Positions 9,255-17,742 of a DNA stretch of 64,000 bases are shown here, piece by piece. The stretch is from Micromonospora profundi (GTDB lineage: Bacteria; Actinomycetota; Actinomycetes; Mycobacteriales; Micromonosporaceae). The translations under genes and the position numbers were made by a program. The notes beneath the pieces are model-generated. The model worked only from the letters and a program-made list of their open reading frames with translations. It searched no databases and was not told the DNA's origin. Numbering within the stretch: the stretch's first letter is position 1; each line of letters opens with the position of its first letter. The DNA is taken from contig NZ_JAATJK010000001.1 in the NCBI RefSeq assembly GCF_011927785.1, forward strand, positions 186,001 through 250,000. The letters run 5' to 3'.

Positions 9255-11261
9255 ATGGATGAGAAGGCATCTGCGAGCCGGCTGCCCGAGCGTGACCGCC
9301 CGTGGGTGATGCGCACCTACGCCGGCCACTCGTCGGCCGCCGCCACCAACGCCCTCTTCCGCCGCAACCTGGCGAAGGGGCAGACCGGCCTCTCGGTCGC
9401 CTTCGACCTGCCCACCCAGACCGGGTACGACCCGGACCACGAACTCGCCTCCGGTGAGGTCGGCCGGGTCGGCGTGCCCGTGGCCCACCTCGGCGACATG
9501 CGGGCGCTCTTCGACGGCATCCCGCTGGCCGAGATGAACACGTCGATGACTATCAACGCCCCGGCGATGTGGCTGCTGGCCCTCTACGGCACGGTCGGGC
9601 TCGAACAGGACGCGGAGCTGGCCCGCTGCGCCGGCACCACCCAGAACGACATCATCAAGGAGTACCTGTCGCGGGGGACGTACATCTTCCCGCCGGCGGC
9701 GTCCCTGCGGCTCACCGCCGACGTGGTGGCGTACACCCTGCGGGAGATGCCGCGGTGGAACCCGGTCAACATCTGCTCGTACCACCTCCAGGAGGCCGGG
9801 GCCACACCCGTGCAGGAGGTCGGCTTCGCGCTGGCCACAGCGGTCGCCGTGCTCGACGCGGTCCGTGACTCCGGCCAGGTGCCCGCCGAGCGGATGGGCG
9901 ACGTGGTGCAGCGCATCTCGTTCTTCGTCAACGCCGGGGTGCGCTTCGTCGAGGAGATCGCCAAGATGCGCGCGTTCGGCGTGCTCTGGGACGAGATCAC
10001 CCGCGACCGGTACGGGGTCACCGAGGCCAAGCAGCGTCGGTTCCGCTACGGCGTGCAGGTCAACTCGCTCGGCCTCACCGAGGCGCAGCCGGAGAACAAC
10101 ATCCAGCGCATCGTGCTGGAGATGCTCGGCGTGACGATGTCCCGCGACGCCCGCGCCCGCGCGGTGCAGCTGCCCGCCTGGAACGAGGCGCTCGGCCTGC
10201 CCCGTCCCTGGGACCAGCAGTGGTCGCTGCGCATGCAACAGGTCCTGGCGTACGAGTCGGACCTGCTCGAATACCCCGACATCTTCGCCGGCTCGCACGT
10301 GATGACGGCGCTCGTCGACGACGTCGTCGCCGGGGCCCGGGTCGAACTGGACAAGGTGCTGGAACTGGGTGGCGTGGTGGCCGCCGTGGAAACGGGCTAC
10401 CTCAAGAGCGCACTCGTCGCCTCCCTCGCCGAGCGGCGCCGCCGGATGGAGTCCGGAGCCGACGTGGTGGTCGGCGTCAACAGGTACGTCGAGACCGAAC
10501 CCTCCCCGCTGACCGCCGCTGGAGCGGAGGCCGTCGAGCAGGTCGACCCGGCCGTCGAGGCCGCCGCCGTGGACGGCGTACGCCGGTGGCGTGCCGAACG
10601 GGACGACGCGGCAGTGGACGCGGCACTGGCCCAGCTCCGCGCGGACGCCGCGACCACCACCAACCTCATGCCGGCAACCTTCGCCTGTGTACGGGCCGGC
10701 GTTACCACCGGCGAGTGGGCCGGCGCGCTGCGCCAGGTCTTCGGCGAGTACCGGGCACCCACAGGCCTGGCCGGCGGCGTCGGCACGGGCGGCGACCCGG
10801 GTCTCGTGGCGGTCCGTGAGCGGGTCACCGCCACCGCCCGGGAGTTGGGCAGCGGGCGCCTGCGGCTGCTGGTCGGCAAGCCCGGCCTGGACGGACACTC
10901 AAACGGCGCGGAACAGATCGCGGTACGCGCCCGCGACGCCGGCTTCGAGGTCGTCTACCAGGGCATCCGGCTGACCGCCGGCCAGATCGTCGCCGCCGCC
11001 ATCCAGGAGGACGTCGACCTGGTGGGGCTGTCGGTGCTGTCCGGCTCACACCTGGCCGCCGTGCCAGCGGTGCTCGACGGGCTTCGTGCCGCCGGCCGCG
11101 CCGACCTGCCAGTGGTGGTCGGCGGCATCATCCCCGCCGGAGACGCCGAGGCGCTGCGAGCCGCCGGCGTGGCACGGGTCTTCACCCCGAAGGACTTCGC
11201 CCTCACCACCATCATCGACGACCTGGTGACGGTCATCCGGGAGACCAATTCCCTACCCTGA
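9255..11261 (+). CDS. meaA: B12-dependent ethylmalonyl-CoA mutase type protein (MeaA/Ecm), fused to its cobalamin domain
   Basis: A 668-residue single-chain acyl-CoA mutase that most likely converts (2R)-ethylmalonyl-CoA to methylsuccinyl-CoA. The TIM-barrel half opens PWVMRTYAGHS and continues FDLPTQTGYDPDH, the MeaA/Ecm signature. Tyr22 and Arg140 (EYLSRGTYIF) keep the residues that bind a carboxylated substrate in methylmalonyl-CoA mutase. The C-terminal ~130 residues are a B12 domain with the base-off motif DGHSNG (Asp546, His548 as lower ligand), GLSVLSGSH and VVVGGIIP. It is distinct from the two-subunit methylmalonyl-CoA mutase and from IcmA. Adenosyltransferase, MeaB, Ccr and epimerase are all in the window. 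Confidence 0.9.
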   Translation: MDEKASASRLPERDRPWVMRTYAGHSSAAATNALFRRNLAKGQTGLSVAFDLPTQTGYDPDHELASGEVGRVGVPVAHLGDMRALFDGIPLAEMNTSMTINAPAMWLLALYGTVGLEQDAELARCAGTTQNDIIKEYLSRGTYIFPPAASLRLTADVVAYTLREMPRWNPVNICSYHLQEAGATPVQEVGFALATAVAVLDAVRDSGQVPAERMGDVVQRISFFVNAGVRFVEEIAKMRAFGVLWDEITRDRYGVTEAKQRRFRYGVQVNSLGLTEAQPENNIQRIVLEMLGVTMSRDARARAVQLPAWNEALGLPRPWDQQWSLRMQQVLAYESDLLEYPDIFAGSHVMTALVDDVVAGARVELDKVLELGGVVAAVETGYLKSALVASLAERRRRMESGADVVVGVNRYVETEPSPLTAAGAEAVEQVDPAVEAAAVDGVRRWRAERDDAAVDAALAQLRADAATTTNLMPATFACVRAGVTTGEWAGALRQVFGEYRAPTGLAGGVGTGGDPGLVAVRERVTATARELGSGRLRLLVGKPGLDGHSNGAEQIAVRARDAGFEVVYQGIRLTAGQIVAAAIQEDVDLVGLSVLSGSHLAAVPAVLDGLRAAGRADLPVVVGGIIPAGDAEALRAAGVARVFTPKDFALTTIIDDLVTVIRETNSLP

Positions 11262-11303
11262 CCGGCGCGATCGGCCGCTACCTTGCGCATGGGCGGACGC
11301 CCT

Positions 11304-11415
11304 GCGCGGTCAGTCAGCGCCCTGCGTAGTCGGCCGGCGCTTTGTGGTCGGTCGGCGCTGCGTGGTTGGTCAGCGCTCGGATGGTCGGCTGGCGCCTTGC
11401 GTGGCCGTCGGTCCT
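11304..11415. repeat. Degenerate ~20-bp tandem repeat
   Basis: Roughly six imperfect units resembling GCGTAGTCGGCCGGCGCTTT follow each other between meaA and the DUF1540 gene. The unit length drifts between about 16 and 20 bases, so it is not a frame-preserving coding repeat. No gene is evident in 11262-11461. Confidence 0.5.
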
Positions 11416-11461
11416 TGGGTGGTCGTTCTTCCATCCGTGGCTGGTTGGCCCTGGTGGAAGG

Positions 11462-11758
11462 TCAGCGGTGGTCGTAGGTCATGCAGTCGGCCATGTCGTT
11501 GTCCGGCCCCACCCTGATCGACGGCGCGTGGCATTCGAGCTGCTCGTTGTGCAGGCAGTCCGAGCGCTGGCAGGCACCCACCTGGGCGATAAGGGTGCCC
11601 AGGCCGCCCTGGACGGGTGACTCCACGAACGTGTGGCAGTGCGCGTGGTCGGCACTGCCGATCGTGATCGCGAAGGCGTGACAGTCGCCCGCCTGGTTGT
11701 ACGCACAGGCAGCGACCACACACTCCTGGACGCGGGGCATCTCCAACGCTGCAGTCAT
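11462..11758 (-). CDS. Double DUF1540 protein, cysteine-rich
   Basis: A 98-residue protein made of two DUF1540 units. Each unit has four cysteines in the pattern CxxxxCxYNxxxxCxA...CxTF: the first is CVVAACAYNQAGDCHAFAI with HCHTF, the second CQRSDCLHNEQLECHAPSI with CMTY. The spacing suggests a small metal-bound knuckle in each unit; the family has no assigned function. ATG 11758 is followed by MTAALEMP, a typical opening for actinobacterial members. Its promoter must lie in the repeat-rich gap to the right. Confidence 0.85.
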   Translation of the reverse strand: MTAALEMPRVQECVVAACAYNQAGDCHAFAITIGSADHAHCHTFVESPVQGGLGTLIAQVGACQRSDCLHNEQLECHAPSIRVGPDNDMADCMTYDHR

Positions 11759-11872
11759 CTCGACCTCCAGAGGGCTCTTGCCCCGATACTAGGCATTTGT
11801 CGGCTCATCAACGCCAGTATCCGAGCCGTCCCACCTGACCGGTGTGTCCGACCCGCCTTTGATCCACTCGCC

Positions 11873-11923
11873 TTCCTTGAAACCGGTGTGTCCGGATGCG
11901 GTGGATGCCCCGGTTTCAAGGAA
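11873..11923. repeat. 14-bp intergenic hairpin
   Basis: TTCCTTGAAACCGG (11873-11886) and its exact complement (11910-11923) enclose a 23-base loop. The element stands alone in the gap upstream of the DUF1540 gene, not directly after a stop, so a role other than termination is possible. Confidence 0.6.
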
Positions 11924-12171
11924 CCCGAGTCGATCATCGCCTGGGCGCCCGGTTCGGCCGGCGTCCGGCGGAGCATATGGGTGGTATGTCCGTTGGCGGC
12001 GGGTTTTGGGGTGTGACCGGTGGCATCCTCAGGCCGGAATCGTGGCGGCCCCGGCCGGGTTACATACCCTGACGATCGCAGTACGGCCGACCGCAGGCGA
12101 CCTCCTCGCGGAGATGCACCGCCCGGCCCGCCTCGGCGCAGCGTTGCGCGACTGCCCGGCCCGCTGGGCGT

Positions 12172-12338
12172 GGCGCGACTGCCCGGCCCGCTGGCGCGGG
12201 TGGAATGCCTGGCCCGGCCCGGTGGTTACACACTGACCGACCGCACCAAGAGGCGGGCGACGGCGCGACTGCCCGGCCCGCTGGCGCGGGTGGAATGCCT
12301 GGCCCGGCCTGGTGGTTACACACTGGCCGACCGCACCA
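12172..12338. repeat. 77-bp direct repeat with a recurring GGTTACACA box
   Basis: Two copies (12172-12248 and 12262-12338) differ at only two positions and are spaced 90 bases apart; a partial third copy of the left end lies at about 12146-12167. Each ends in GGTGGTTACACACTG(A/G)CCGACCGC. Single versions of the box also occur near 12055 (GGGTTACATACC) and 12480 (GGTGGTTACACATGG). All lie in the 878-base gap before the secreted lysozyme-like gene, which otherwise shows no gene I can support. Confidence 0.7.
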
Positions 12339-12636
12339 GGCGGCGACGCCCCGACGTGCGTGAGCGACGGATAAGGCGCCGCGCCAGAGGTTGGCCGATA
12401 TCCTCGGGCTGGATCCCCGCGCTCGACTCACGGCTCGGCCAAACGATGGCCGACCCCGGGAATGGTCCCGGCCCCCGGGTGGTTACACATGGACCGGCCG
12501 CCAGAGGCGCCCCCGCGCCCGGCCGCCGCGAATGACTCCCCCCTTTGTTTTGTGCAGCGCCGGACGAGGTGCTCACACCCGTGCGCCGCCCCCCGGTGGT
12601 GTGTGGGTGTTTCCTACCCCCGAAGGAGCTACCCCC

Positions 12637-13230
12637 ATGAACACGATCATTCGTAAGAGCATGCTGTCCGTTGCCGGTCTCGCCTTCGCCGGCGGTATCT
12701 TCGCCGGCCCCATCGCCGGCCACAACGACACCGCCACTGCGGCGGTGGATGCCAAGCCGGTCGCGGTGGTGCAGGCCGACAAGCCCGACACCGGCAAGTT
12801 GATCCCGCACGGCACGCAGGGCGCGCAGTCCCGGATCGCCCTCAACGACGAGCAGACCGCGAACGTCAAGGCGATCATCGCCGCCACGAAGAAGGCCGGC
12901 ATGCCCGAGCGGGCCGCGGTCATCTCGATCGGCACGAGTCTGCAGGAGTCGAAGCTGGAGAACCTCGGCCACCTGGGTGACCGCAACGATCACGACTCGC
13001 AGGGCTTGTTCCAGCAGCGTCCGAGCTCGGGTTGGGGTACGCCGGAGCAGATCACCGACCCCGACTACTCCACCACCGCCTTTCTGAAGGGTTTGAAGCA
13101 GGTTGACGGGTGGCAGGACATGCCGTTGACCGTGGCCGCGCAGACGGTGCAGGTGTCGGCGTACCCGGACGCCTACGCCCAGTGGGAGCAGCAGGCCGCT
13201 GACCTGGTCGCCCAGTACTGGAACAGCTGA
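12637..13230 (+). CDS. Secreted lysozyme-like / lytic transglycosylase-type protein
   Basis: A 197-residue exported protein. ATG 12637 follows GAAGGAG (12622-12628) and starts a signal peptide of about 35 residues (basic MNTIIRK, hydrophobic core LSVAGLAFAGGIFAG). The mature part has a lysozyme-fold segment common in actinobacterial cell-wall hydrolases: AAVISIGTSLQESKLENLG, then DSQGLFQQRPSSGWGTPEQITDP and AAQTVQVSAYPDAYAQWE. The Glu in QESKL is the likely catalytic acid. In other proteins this domain is often joined to NlpC/P60; here it stands alone. It is probably involved in peptidoglycan turnover, but activity is inferred. A perfect hairpin terminator follows. Confidence 0.75.
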   Translation: MNTIIRKSMLSVAGLAFAGGIFAGPIAGHNDTATAAVDAKPVAVVQADKPDTGKLIPHGTQGAQSRIALNDEQTANVKAIIAATKKAGMPERAAVISIGTSLQESKLENLGHLGDRNDHDSQGLFQQRPSSGWGTPEQITDPDYSTTAFLKGLKQVDGWQDMPLTVAAQTVQVSAYPDAYAQWEQQAADLVAQYWNS

Positions 13231-13252
13231 CCCACCACAAACCCCAGCACAC

Positions 13253-13290
13253 CGATGGCCGGCACCCCGAACACGGGGTGCCGGCCATCG
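13253..13290 (+). terminator. Perfect 17-bp hairpin terminator
   Basis: CGATGGCCGGCACCCCG pairs exactly with the bases at 13274-13290 around a 4-base AACA loop. It lies 23 bases after the lysozyme-like gene and between it and the convergent DUF4126 gene. The T-run is minimal (GTTT). Confidence 0.8.
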
Positions 13291-13390
13291 GCGTTTCAAC
13301 CTACGACCGAGGCCCGGCCGCAGGCGCCGAGCGCCGAGGCCGGCACATCGGGCGCCGGGCAGAGGCACGGAGGCCCCGCGCGAGGGGTCG

Positions 13391-14008
13391 TCAGACGCGG
13401 AAACCGGCCGCGCGGGCTGCCTCGCGTTCTCGGCGCCGGTCGGAGCGCCGGCGTAGGAACCAGTACAAGAAGGCCAACAGGCCGACCAGGAAGGCGAGCA
13501 CCAGCACCGGCAGGAGGATCGCGACGAGGGAGACGACGACGCTTGTGGCGTCCTCGGCGGTGCTGGCGACGGGCGCACCGAACCCTCCGGTGGTGGCGTT
13601 GACGACTGGTCGCGCCGCGGATTTGAGCAGGTGTACGCCGAAGGCGAGGACGACGCCCACGGCCACCGGCACCCATTGATGCGAGGAGAAGAAGCTTCCC
13701 GGGTCGCTGACCGTCACTGTCTCCGACGACGATCCGGCGCCGAACGCCAACCCGCCAGCGGTCGGTCGGACCACTGTCTGCACCACGTCGTTGATGTGGT
13801 CGACGACCGGCACCTTGTCGGCCACCATCTCGACGGCGAGCAGTACGGCCAGGATGACGATGACCCATCCGTTGCCGAGCCACGTCCAGCCGCTGGGCAG
13901 GTCGATGAGGTTGCTGTAGCGGGAGAGTAGGCCGAGGGCGAGCAGGGGGATGTAGGCGTTCAGCCCCGCCGAGGCGGCGAGGCCGGTGCCGGTGAGGACT
14001 TCGAACAC
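13391..14008 (-). CDS. DUF4126 family integral membrane protein
   Basis: A 205-residue hydrophobic protein of unknown function. The opening [29 protein letters not shown] and the segment [24 protein letters not shown] are hallmarks of DUF4126. It has about five membrane helices, the last being [20 protein letters not shown], followed by a strongly basic cytoplasmic tail ([17 protein letters not shown]). It is divergent from nucS across about 70 bases. Confidence 0.85.
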   Translation of the reverse strand: MFEVLTGTGLAASAGLNAYIPLLALGLLSRYSNLIDLPSGWTWLGNGWVIVILAVLLAVEMVADKVPVVDHINDVVQTVVRPTAGGLAFGAGSSSETVTVSDPGSFFSSHQWVPVAVGVVLAFGVHLLKSAARPVVNATTGGFGAPVASTAEDATSVVVSLVAILLPVLVLAFLVGLLAFLYWFLRRRSDRRREREAARAAGFRV

Positions 14009-14079
14009 GATCTCAGCATGGCATCGACGCGCCAGTGCCGCTCGGTGGCGGTCGCCGGATGCTCGGCTACCCTCGTCGG

Positions 14080-14739
14080 GTGCGGTTGGTCATTGCGAAG
14101 TGCTCGGTGGATTACGTCGGACGGCTCTCGGCTCACCTGCCGCTGGCCACCCGGTTGCTGATGGTGAAGGCGGACGGGTCGGTGTCCATCCACGCCGACG
14201 ACCGGGCGTACAAGCCGTTGAACTGGATGAGCCCGCCGTGCCGGTTGGAGGAGGCTCCCGGCGTGTGGCGGGTGGTCAACAAGGCCGGCGAGGAGCTGCG
14301 GATCACCCTGGAGGAGGTCTTCCAGGACACCTCGTACGAGCTGGGTGTGGACCCCGGCCTGCGTAAGGACGGGGTGGAGGCGCACCTTCAGGAGTTGCTG
14401 GCCGCGAACCCGGGTGTGCTGGGCGAGGGGTACACGCTGGTGCGCCGTGAGTACATGACGGCGATCGGGCCGGTCGACCTGCTGTGCCGGGACGCCAACT
14501 CCGGTGCGGTCGCCGTGGAGATCAAGCGGCGCGGTGAGATCGACGGGGTGGAGCAGCTCACCCGCTACCTCGAACTGATGAACCGTGATCCGCTGCTCAG
14601 CCCGGTGGTCGGGGTCTTCGCCGCTCAGGAGATCAAGCCGCAGGCCCGGGTGCTCGCCGCCGATCGCGGCATTCGGTGTGTGGTCGTGGACTACGACAAG
14701 CTGCGGGGCATCGAGAAGGACGAGCTGACGCTTTTCTGA
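14080..14739 (+). CDS. nucS: Mismatch-specific endonuclease NucS/EndoMS
   Basis: Endonuclease of the MutS/MutL-independent mismatch repair used by actinobacteria and archaea; it cuts both strands at mismatches. The 219-residue protein has the N-terminal DNA-binding/dimerisation domain ([23 protein letters not shown]) and a C-terminal RecB-like nuclease domain with GPVDLLCRD, the catalytic [20 protein letters not shown] and a final ELTLF tail, the kind of tail that contacts the sliding clamp. GTG 14080 ([14 protein letters not shown]) matches family N-termini; the open frame extends 15 codons further but without family similarity. Confidence 0.95.
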   Translation: MRLVIAKCSVDYVGRLSAHLPLATRLLMVKADGSVSIHADDRAYKPLNWMSPPCRLEEAPGVWRVVNKAGEELRITLEEVFQDTSYELGVDPGLRKDGVEAHLQELLAANPGVLGEGYTLVRREYMTAIGPVDLLCRDANSGAVAVEIKRRGEIDGVEQLTRYLELMNRDPLLSPVVGVFAAQEIKPQARVLAADRGIRCVVVDYDKLRGIEKDELTLF

Positions 14740-14742
14740 GGC

Positions 14743-15396
14743 TCAGCTGCGTACGGCGATAAGGGATTTCGGCAGCCCGGCCACCCGCTCGACCAGCAGC
14801 CGCGAGTCGGGAAAGTAGTGGCGCATCTGCGAGCGGTCCAGCAGTTCGGTCCAGAGCACCTGGTGGATGGCGGCTTCGTGGCTGCGGGTCGGCTTGTGGC
14901 CGAGCGGCCAGCGTTGGGCGAGCGCGGTGCGCAGCCGTACCGGTAGGAACTGCATTCCGGGCGCGATCCAGTGCGGCTCGATGGGGAAGTACCGGTAGGG
15001 GGTCTGCACCCAGTGCCGGTCGGCCAGTGAGCGGGCGGCAGCCGCGAATCGCAGCCGGCGTTCGTGCCCTCCGAGGTGTTCCAGCACGGAGTTGGAGAAC
15101 ACCAGGTCGTATGTGCCGCCGGTGACGTGCTCCGGCAGGTCGCAGGCGTCGGCCTGTTCGACGTGGGCCCACTCGGGGACGACGGCGGGCGGCTGCTCCA
15201 GGTTGACCACTGTCACGCGGGCCGGCCGGACTGTGGCGCGTTGCCAGGTGCCGAGCCGGCCGCCGAGGTCGACCACGTGCATATCCCCGATATCGGGAAA
15301 TGTGCGCACCAGCCAGTCCGAACGACGCCGCCTCTGCCGAGCGCTCCACGACCGGTCGCTGTCGACAAGGCGGTAGCGCAATCGATTGTGGCCCAT
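14743..15396 (-). CDS. Class I SAM-dependent methyltransferase
   Basis: A 217-residue methyltransferase of the Methyltransf_11 kind. The SAM-binding motif I is HVVDLGGRLGTWQ (residues ~40-52); motif II is the acidic VNLEQP, followed by QADACDLP and the motif IV region YDLVFSNSVLEHLGGHE. The N-terminus is rich in Arg. The C-terminal half (PYRYFPIEPHWIAPGMQFLP) resembles glycan- or lipid-associated methyltransferases but gives no clear substrate. It is convergent with nucS with only 3 bases between stops, and no hairpin separates them. Confidence 0.8.
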   Translation of the reverse strand: MGHNRLRYRLVDSDRSWSARQRRRRSDWLVRTFPDIGDMHVVDLGGRLGTWQRATVRPARVTVVNLEQPPAVVPEWAHVEQADACDLPEHVTGGTYDLVFSNSVLEHLGGHERRLRFAAAARSLADRHWVQTPYRYFPIEPHWIAPGMQFLPVRLRTALAQRWPLGHKPTRSHEAAIHQVLWTELLDRSQMRHYFPDSRLLVERVAGLPKSLIAVRS

Positions 15397-15475
15397 TTAA
15401 CGCAATGTACCGCCGCGACGACGACGTACAAACATGTGGATACGCTGATCTCGCCGGAGATCGGTTATCCGACAC

Positions 15476-16972
15476 TCATCTGCCGTACATAACCTTGATG
15501 GCCTTGACGAGACGGGCTACGTCGGCAGGGGTCCGTTCGAAGGTCATCGACGGCAGCAGCGATCGGGCCCGCCGGCGGGTGATGGCCTTGGTGCGGCCGA
15601 ATTCGCGCAGCCCGTCCTCGCCGTGGATCCGCCCGAAGCCGGAGTCGCCGGTCCCGCCGAACGGCAGGGTGGACATCCCGGCGAAGGTCAGTGTGGAGTT
15701 GACCGAGGCCATCCCCGAGCGCAGCCGCCGCGCGATGGTCACCGCGCGCCGCCTGCCGAAAACCGAACCACCCAGGCCGTACGACAGTGCATTGGTCCGG
15801 GCGACGGCCTCGTCGGCGTCGCGGACCCGGTTGATGGTCAGCGTCGGGCCGAAGGTTTCCTCGCGGATGGCGGCCGAATCCTCGGGGACGTCGACAAGCA
15901 CTGTCGGATGCACGTACGGGGGTTGCACGGCGCTCGGGCCGCCCAGCACGGCACGCCCGCCGGAGCTGACGGCCTCCTCGATGTGTCGACGGATCACGTC
16001 GATCTGGCTGGGCATGGTGATCGGGCCGATGTCGGTGCCCTCCGGCCCGACGGTGAGCCGGCCCGCCTTGGCGACCACCTTGTCGACGAAGGCGTCGAAG
16101 ATCGGGTCGACGGCGTAGACCCGTTCGATGCCGATGCAGGTCTGACCGGCGTTCGTCATGCCGCCCCAGACGCACGCCTCGGCGGCGGCGTCCAGGTTGG
16201 CGTCGCTGTCGACGATCATGGCGTCCTTGCCGCCACCCTCGATCAGCACCGGGGTCAGTGACTCGGCACAGGCGGCCATCACCTTCCGGGCGGTGGCCGT
16301 GGAGCCGGTAAAGGCGATCTTGTCGACGCCGGAGCGGCACAGCGCCGCGCCCGTGTCGCCCAGGCCGTGTACCGCGGTGAAGACCGGCTGCTCGCCGACG
16401 ACCTCGGCGAAGCTGTCCACCAGCCACTGGCCGACGGCGGGCGTGTATTCGCTCGGCTTGAGCACCACAGTGTTTCCGGCGGCCAGGGCGTACGCGGCGG
16501 AGCCGACGGGAGTGAAGACCGGATAGTTCCACGGTCCGATGACGCCGACCACGCCGTACGGCTGGTATTCGAGGTGGGCGGAGAACTCGGCGAGGATGAG
16601 CCGCGACCGCACTCGGCGCGGGCCGAGCACCCGGCCGGCGTTGCGTGCGGCCCAGTCGATGTGTTCGATGGCGGTGACGATTTCGACGATGGCGTCGGCG
16701 ACAGGCTTGCCACCCTCGACGTGCACCAGCTCGGCGAGCTGCTCGATCCGTTGGGCGAGCAGCGCGCGCCAGCGCAGCAGGTGCTGGCGGCGGCCGGGGA
16801 AGCCCAGGCCGGCCCACCACTCGCTGGCTTCGCGGGCGCGGTCGACGGCCTGCCGCACGTCGGAGGCTGTGGCGATCGGGAGGCGGCCCGCCTCGACGCC
16901 GGTGGCCGGGCTGGTGGAGATCAGTTGACCCGCTTCGATGATCGGGAGACCCGGGACACGCACAGCCGTCAT
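15476..16972 (-). CDS. Aldehyde dehydrogenase family protein
   Basis: NAD(P)-dependent aldehyde oxidation, 498 residues, full length. Recognisable blocks are VIGPWNYPVFTPVG, VLKPSEYTP, IAFTGSTATARKVM, the general-base Glu in LIEGGGKD, the nucleophile Cys in NAGQTCIGIERVY, and EETFGPTLTINRV. The C-terminal extension (RRRARSLLPSMTFERTPADVARLVKAIK) is seen in actinobacterial and mycobacterial succinate-semialdehyde-type enzymes. It stands alone, with no partner gene that points to a substrate. Confidence 0.9.
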   Translation of the reverse strand: MTAVRVPGLPIIEAGQLISTSPATGVEAGRLPIATASDVRQAVDRAREASEWWAGLGFPGRRQHLLRWRALLAQRIEQLAELVHVEGGKPVADAIVEIVTAIEHIDWAARNAGRVLGPRRVRSRLILAEFSAHLEYQPYGVVGVIGPWNYPVFTPVGSAAYALAAGNTVVLKPSEYTPAVGQWLVDSFAEVVGEQPVFTAVHGLGDTGAALCRSGVDKIAFTGSTATARKVMAACAESLTPVLIEGGGKDAMIVDSDANLDAAAEACVWGGMTNAGQTCIGIERVYAVDPIFDAFVDKVVAKAGRLTVGPEGTDIGPITMPSQIDVIRRHIEEAVSSGGRAVLGGPSAVQPPYVHPTVLVDVPEDSAAIREETFGPTLTINRVRDADEAVARTNALSYGLGGSVFGRRRAVTIARRLRSGMASVNSTLTFAGMSTLPFGGTGDSGFGRIHGEDGLREFGRTKAITRRRARSLLPSMTFERTPADVARLVKAIKVMYGR

Positions 16973-17223
16973 GGCCGAAGTCTAGACCCGAAGATTACTC
17001 ACTGGTAGGTCGTGATCTCGGCGACTCGGACGAGGGCGCACCGGCTGACCTGCTCGTTGATCAGTGCAGGTCAGAAGGGTCGTGTCGCGTCCGCCCGCCC
17101 AAACCGTCGAACAGCAGGTGTCCAGGAGGTGGCGAGGAGCTGACCGGCCGGTCGGTATTGACGATTACCGTCTGATGGCAAGCTGACGCGCGGAGTGATG
17201 ATACGGGGGAGGGATGACTGTCC

Positions 17224-17640
17224 ATGGACGAACATCCGGAATTGCTGCCGCTGTTGACGGTCGCGGCTGGACCGATGCGTGGAGCGAGCTTCCGGTTGCG
17301 GGCTGAGCCGCTGGTGATCGGCCGGGCGCCGACCGGCCAGCTGGTGGTCAACGACCCGCACCTGAGCCGCTGTCACGCGGAGGTGTGGCTGGCCCCGGAG
17401 GGCCCGTCCCTGCGGGATCTGGGCTCCACAAACGGCACCTGGCTCAACGACCGCCGGATCACCGACGTGGAACGCCTCTCCGACGGCGACGTCATCCGGC
17501 TCGGGCGTACCGAGCTGCGGCTGTTCGACCCGGGAGTGGCGCACACGGACCCGGTCGGGCTCAGCTTCGGCCCCCTTCGACGAGACGTCCGGCCGACACT
17601 GCCGCTGCCGCTGGCCACACCCCCCGCCACGCGCCGCTGA
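17224..17640 (+). CDS. FHA domain protein
   Basis: A 138-residue protein that is little more than one forkhead-associated domain, a phosphothreonine-binding module. The core is VIGRAPTGQLVVNDPHLSRCHAEV, then LRDLGSTNGTWLNDRRI and LSDGDVIRLGRTELRL, with the binding Arg, Ser and Asn in place. The C-terminus is Pro-rich. The start follows GGGGGAGGG at 17205-17213. No Ser/Thr kinase is adjacent, so the partner is unknown. Confidence 0.88.
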   Translation: MDEHPELLPLLTVAAGPMRGASFRLRAEPLVIGRAPTGQLVVNDPHLSRCHAEVWLAPEGPSLRDLGSTNGTWLNDRRITDVERLSDGDVIRLGRTELRLFDPGVAHTDPVGLSFGPLRRDVRPTLPLPLATPPATRR

Positions 17641-17742
17641 GCCGACCGCGGCGAGGCCTGGCCGGCCCCCACACAGGGGACGCGCCCGGAATAGCCGCCG
17701 CACACCTGGACCGACGTAAAGCGGCGTGGCACCATCCCGCGG

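Noticed and set aside
11304..12338. CRISPR array
   Set aside because: The repeats are degenerate or only two to three copies without regular unique spacers, and no cas genes are present.
12020..12535. Open frames on both strands within the repeat-rich gap before the lysozyme-like gene
   Set aside because: The frames follow the 77-bp repeat, have no ribosome site and give Pro/Arg-rich sequence with no known domain.
12380..12636. Cyclic-di-AMP (ydaO) riboswitch upstream of the wall hydrolase
   Set aside because: I could not find the conserved core elements in the leader; only the GGTTACACA boxes recur.
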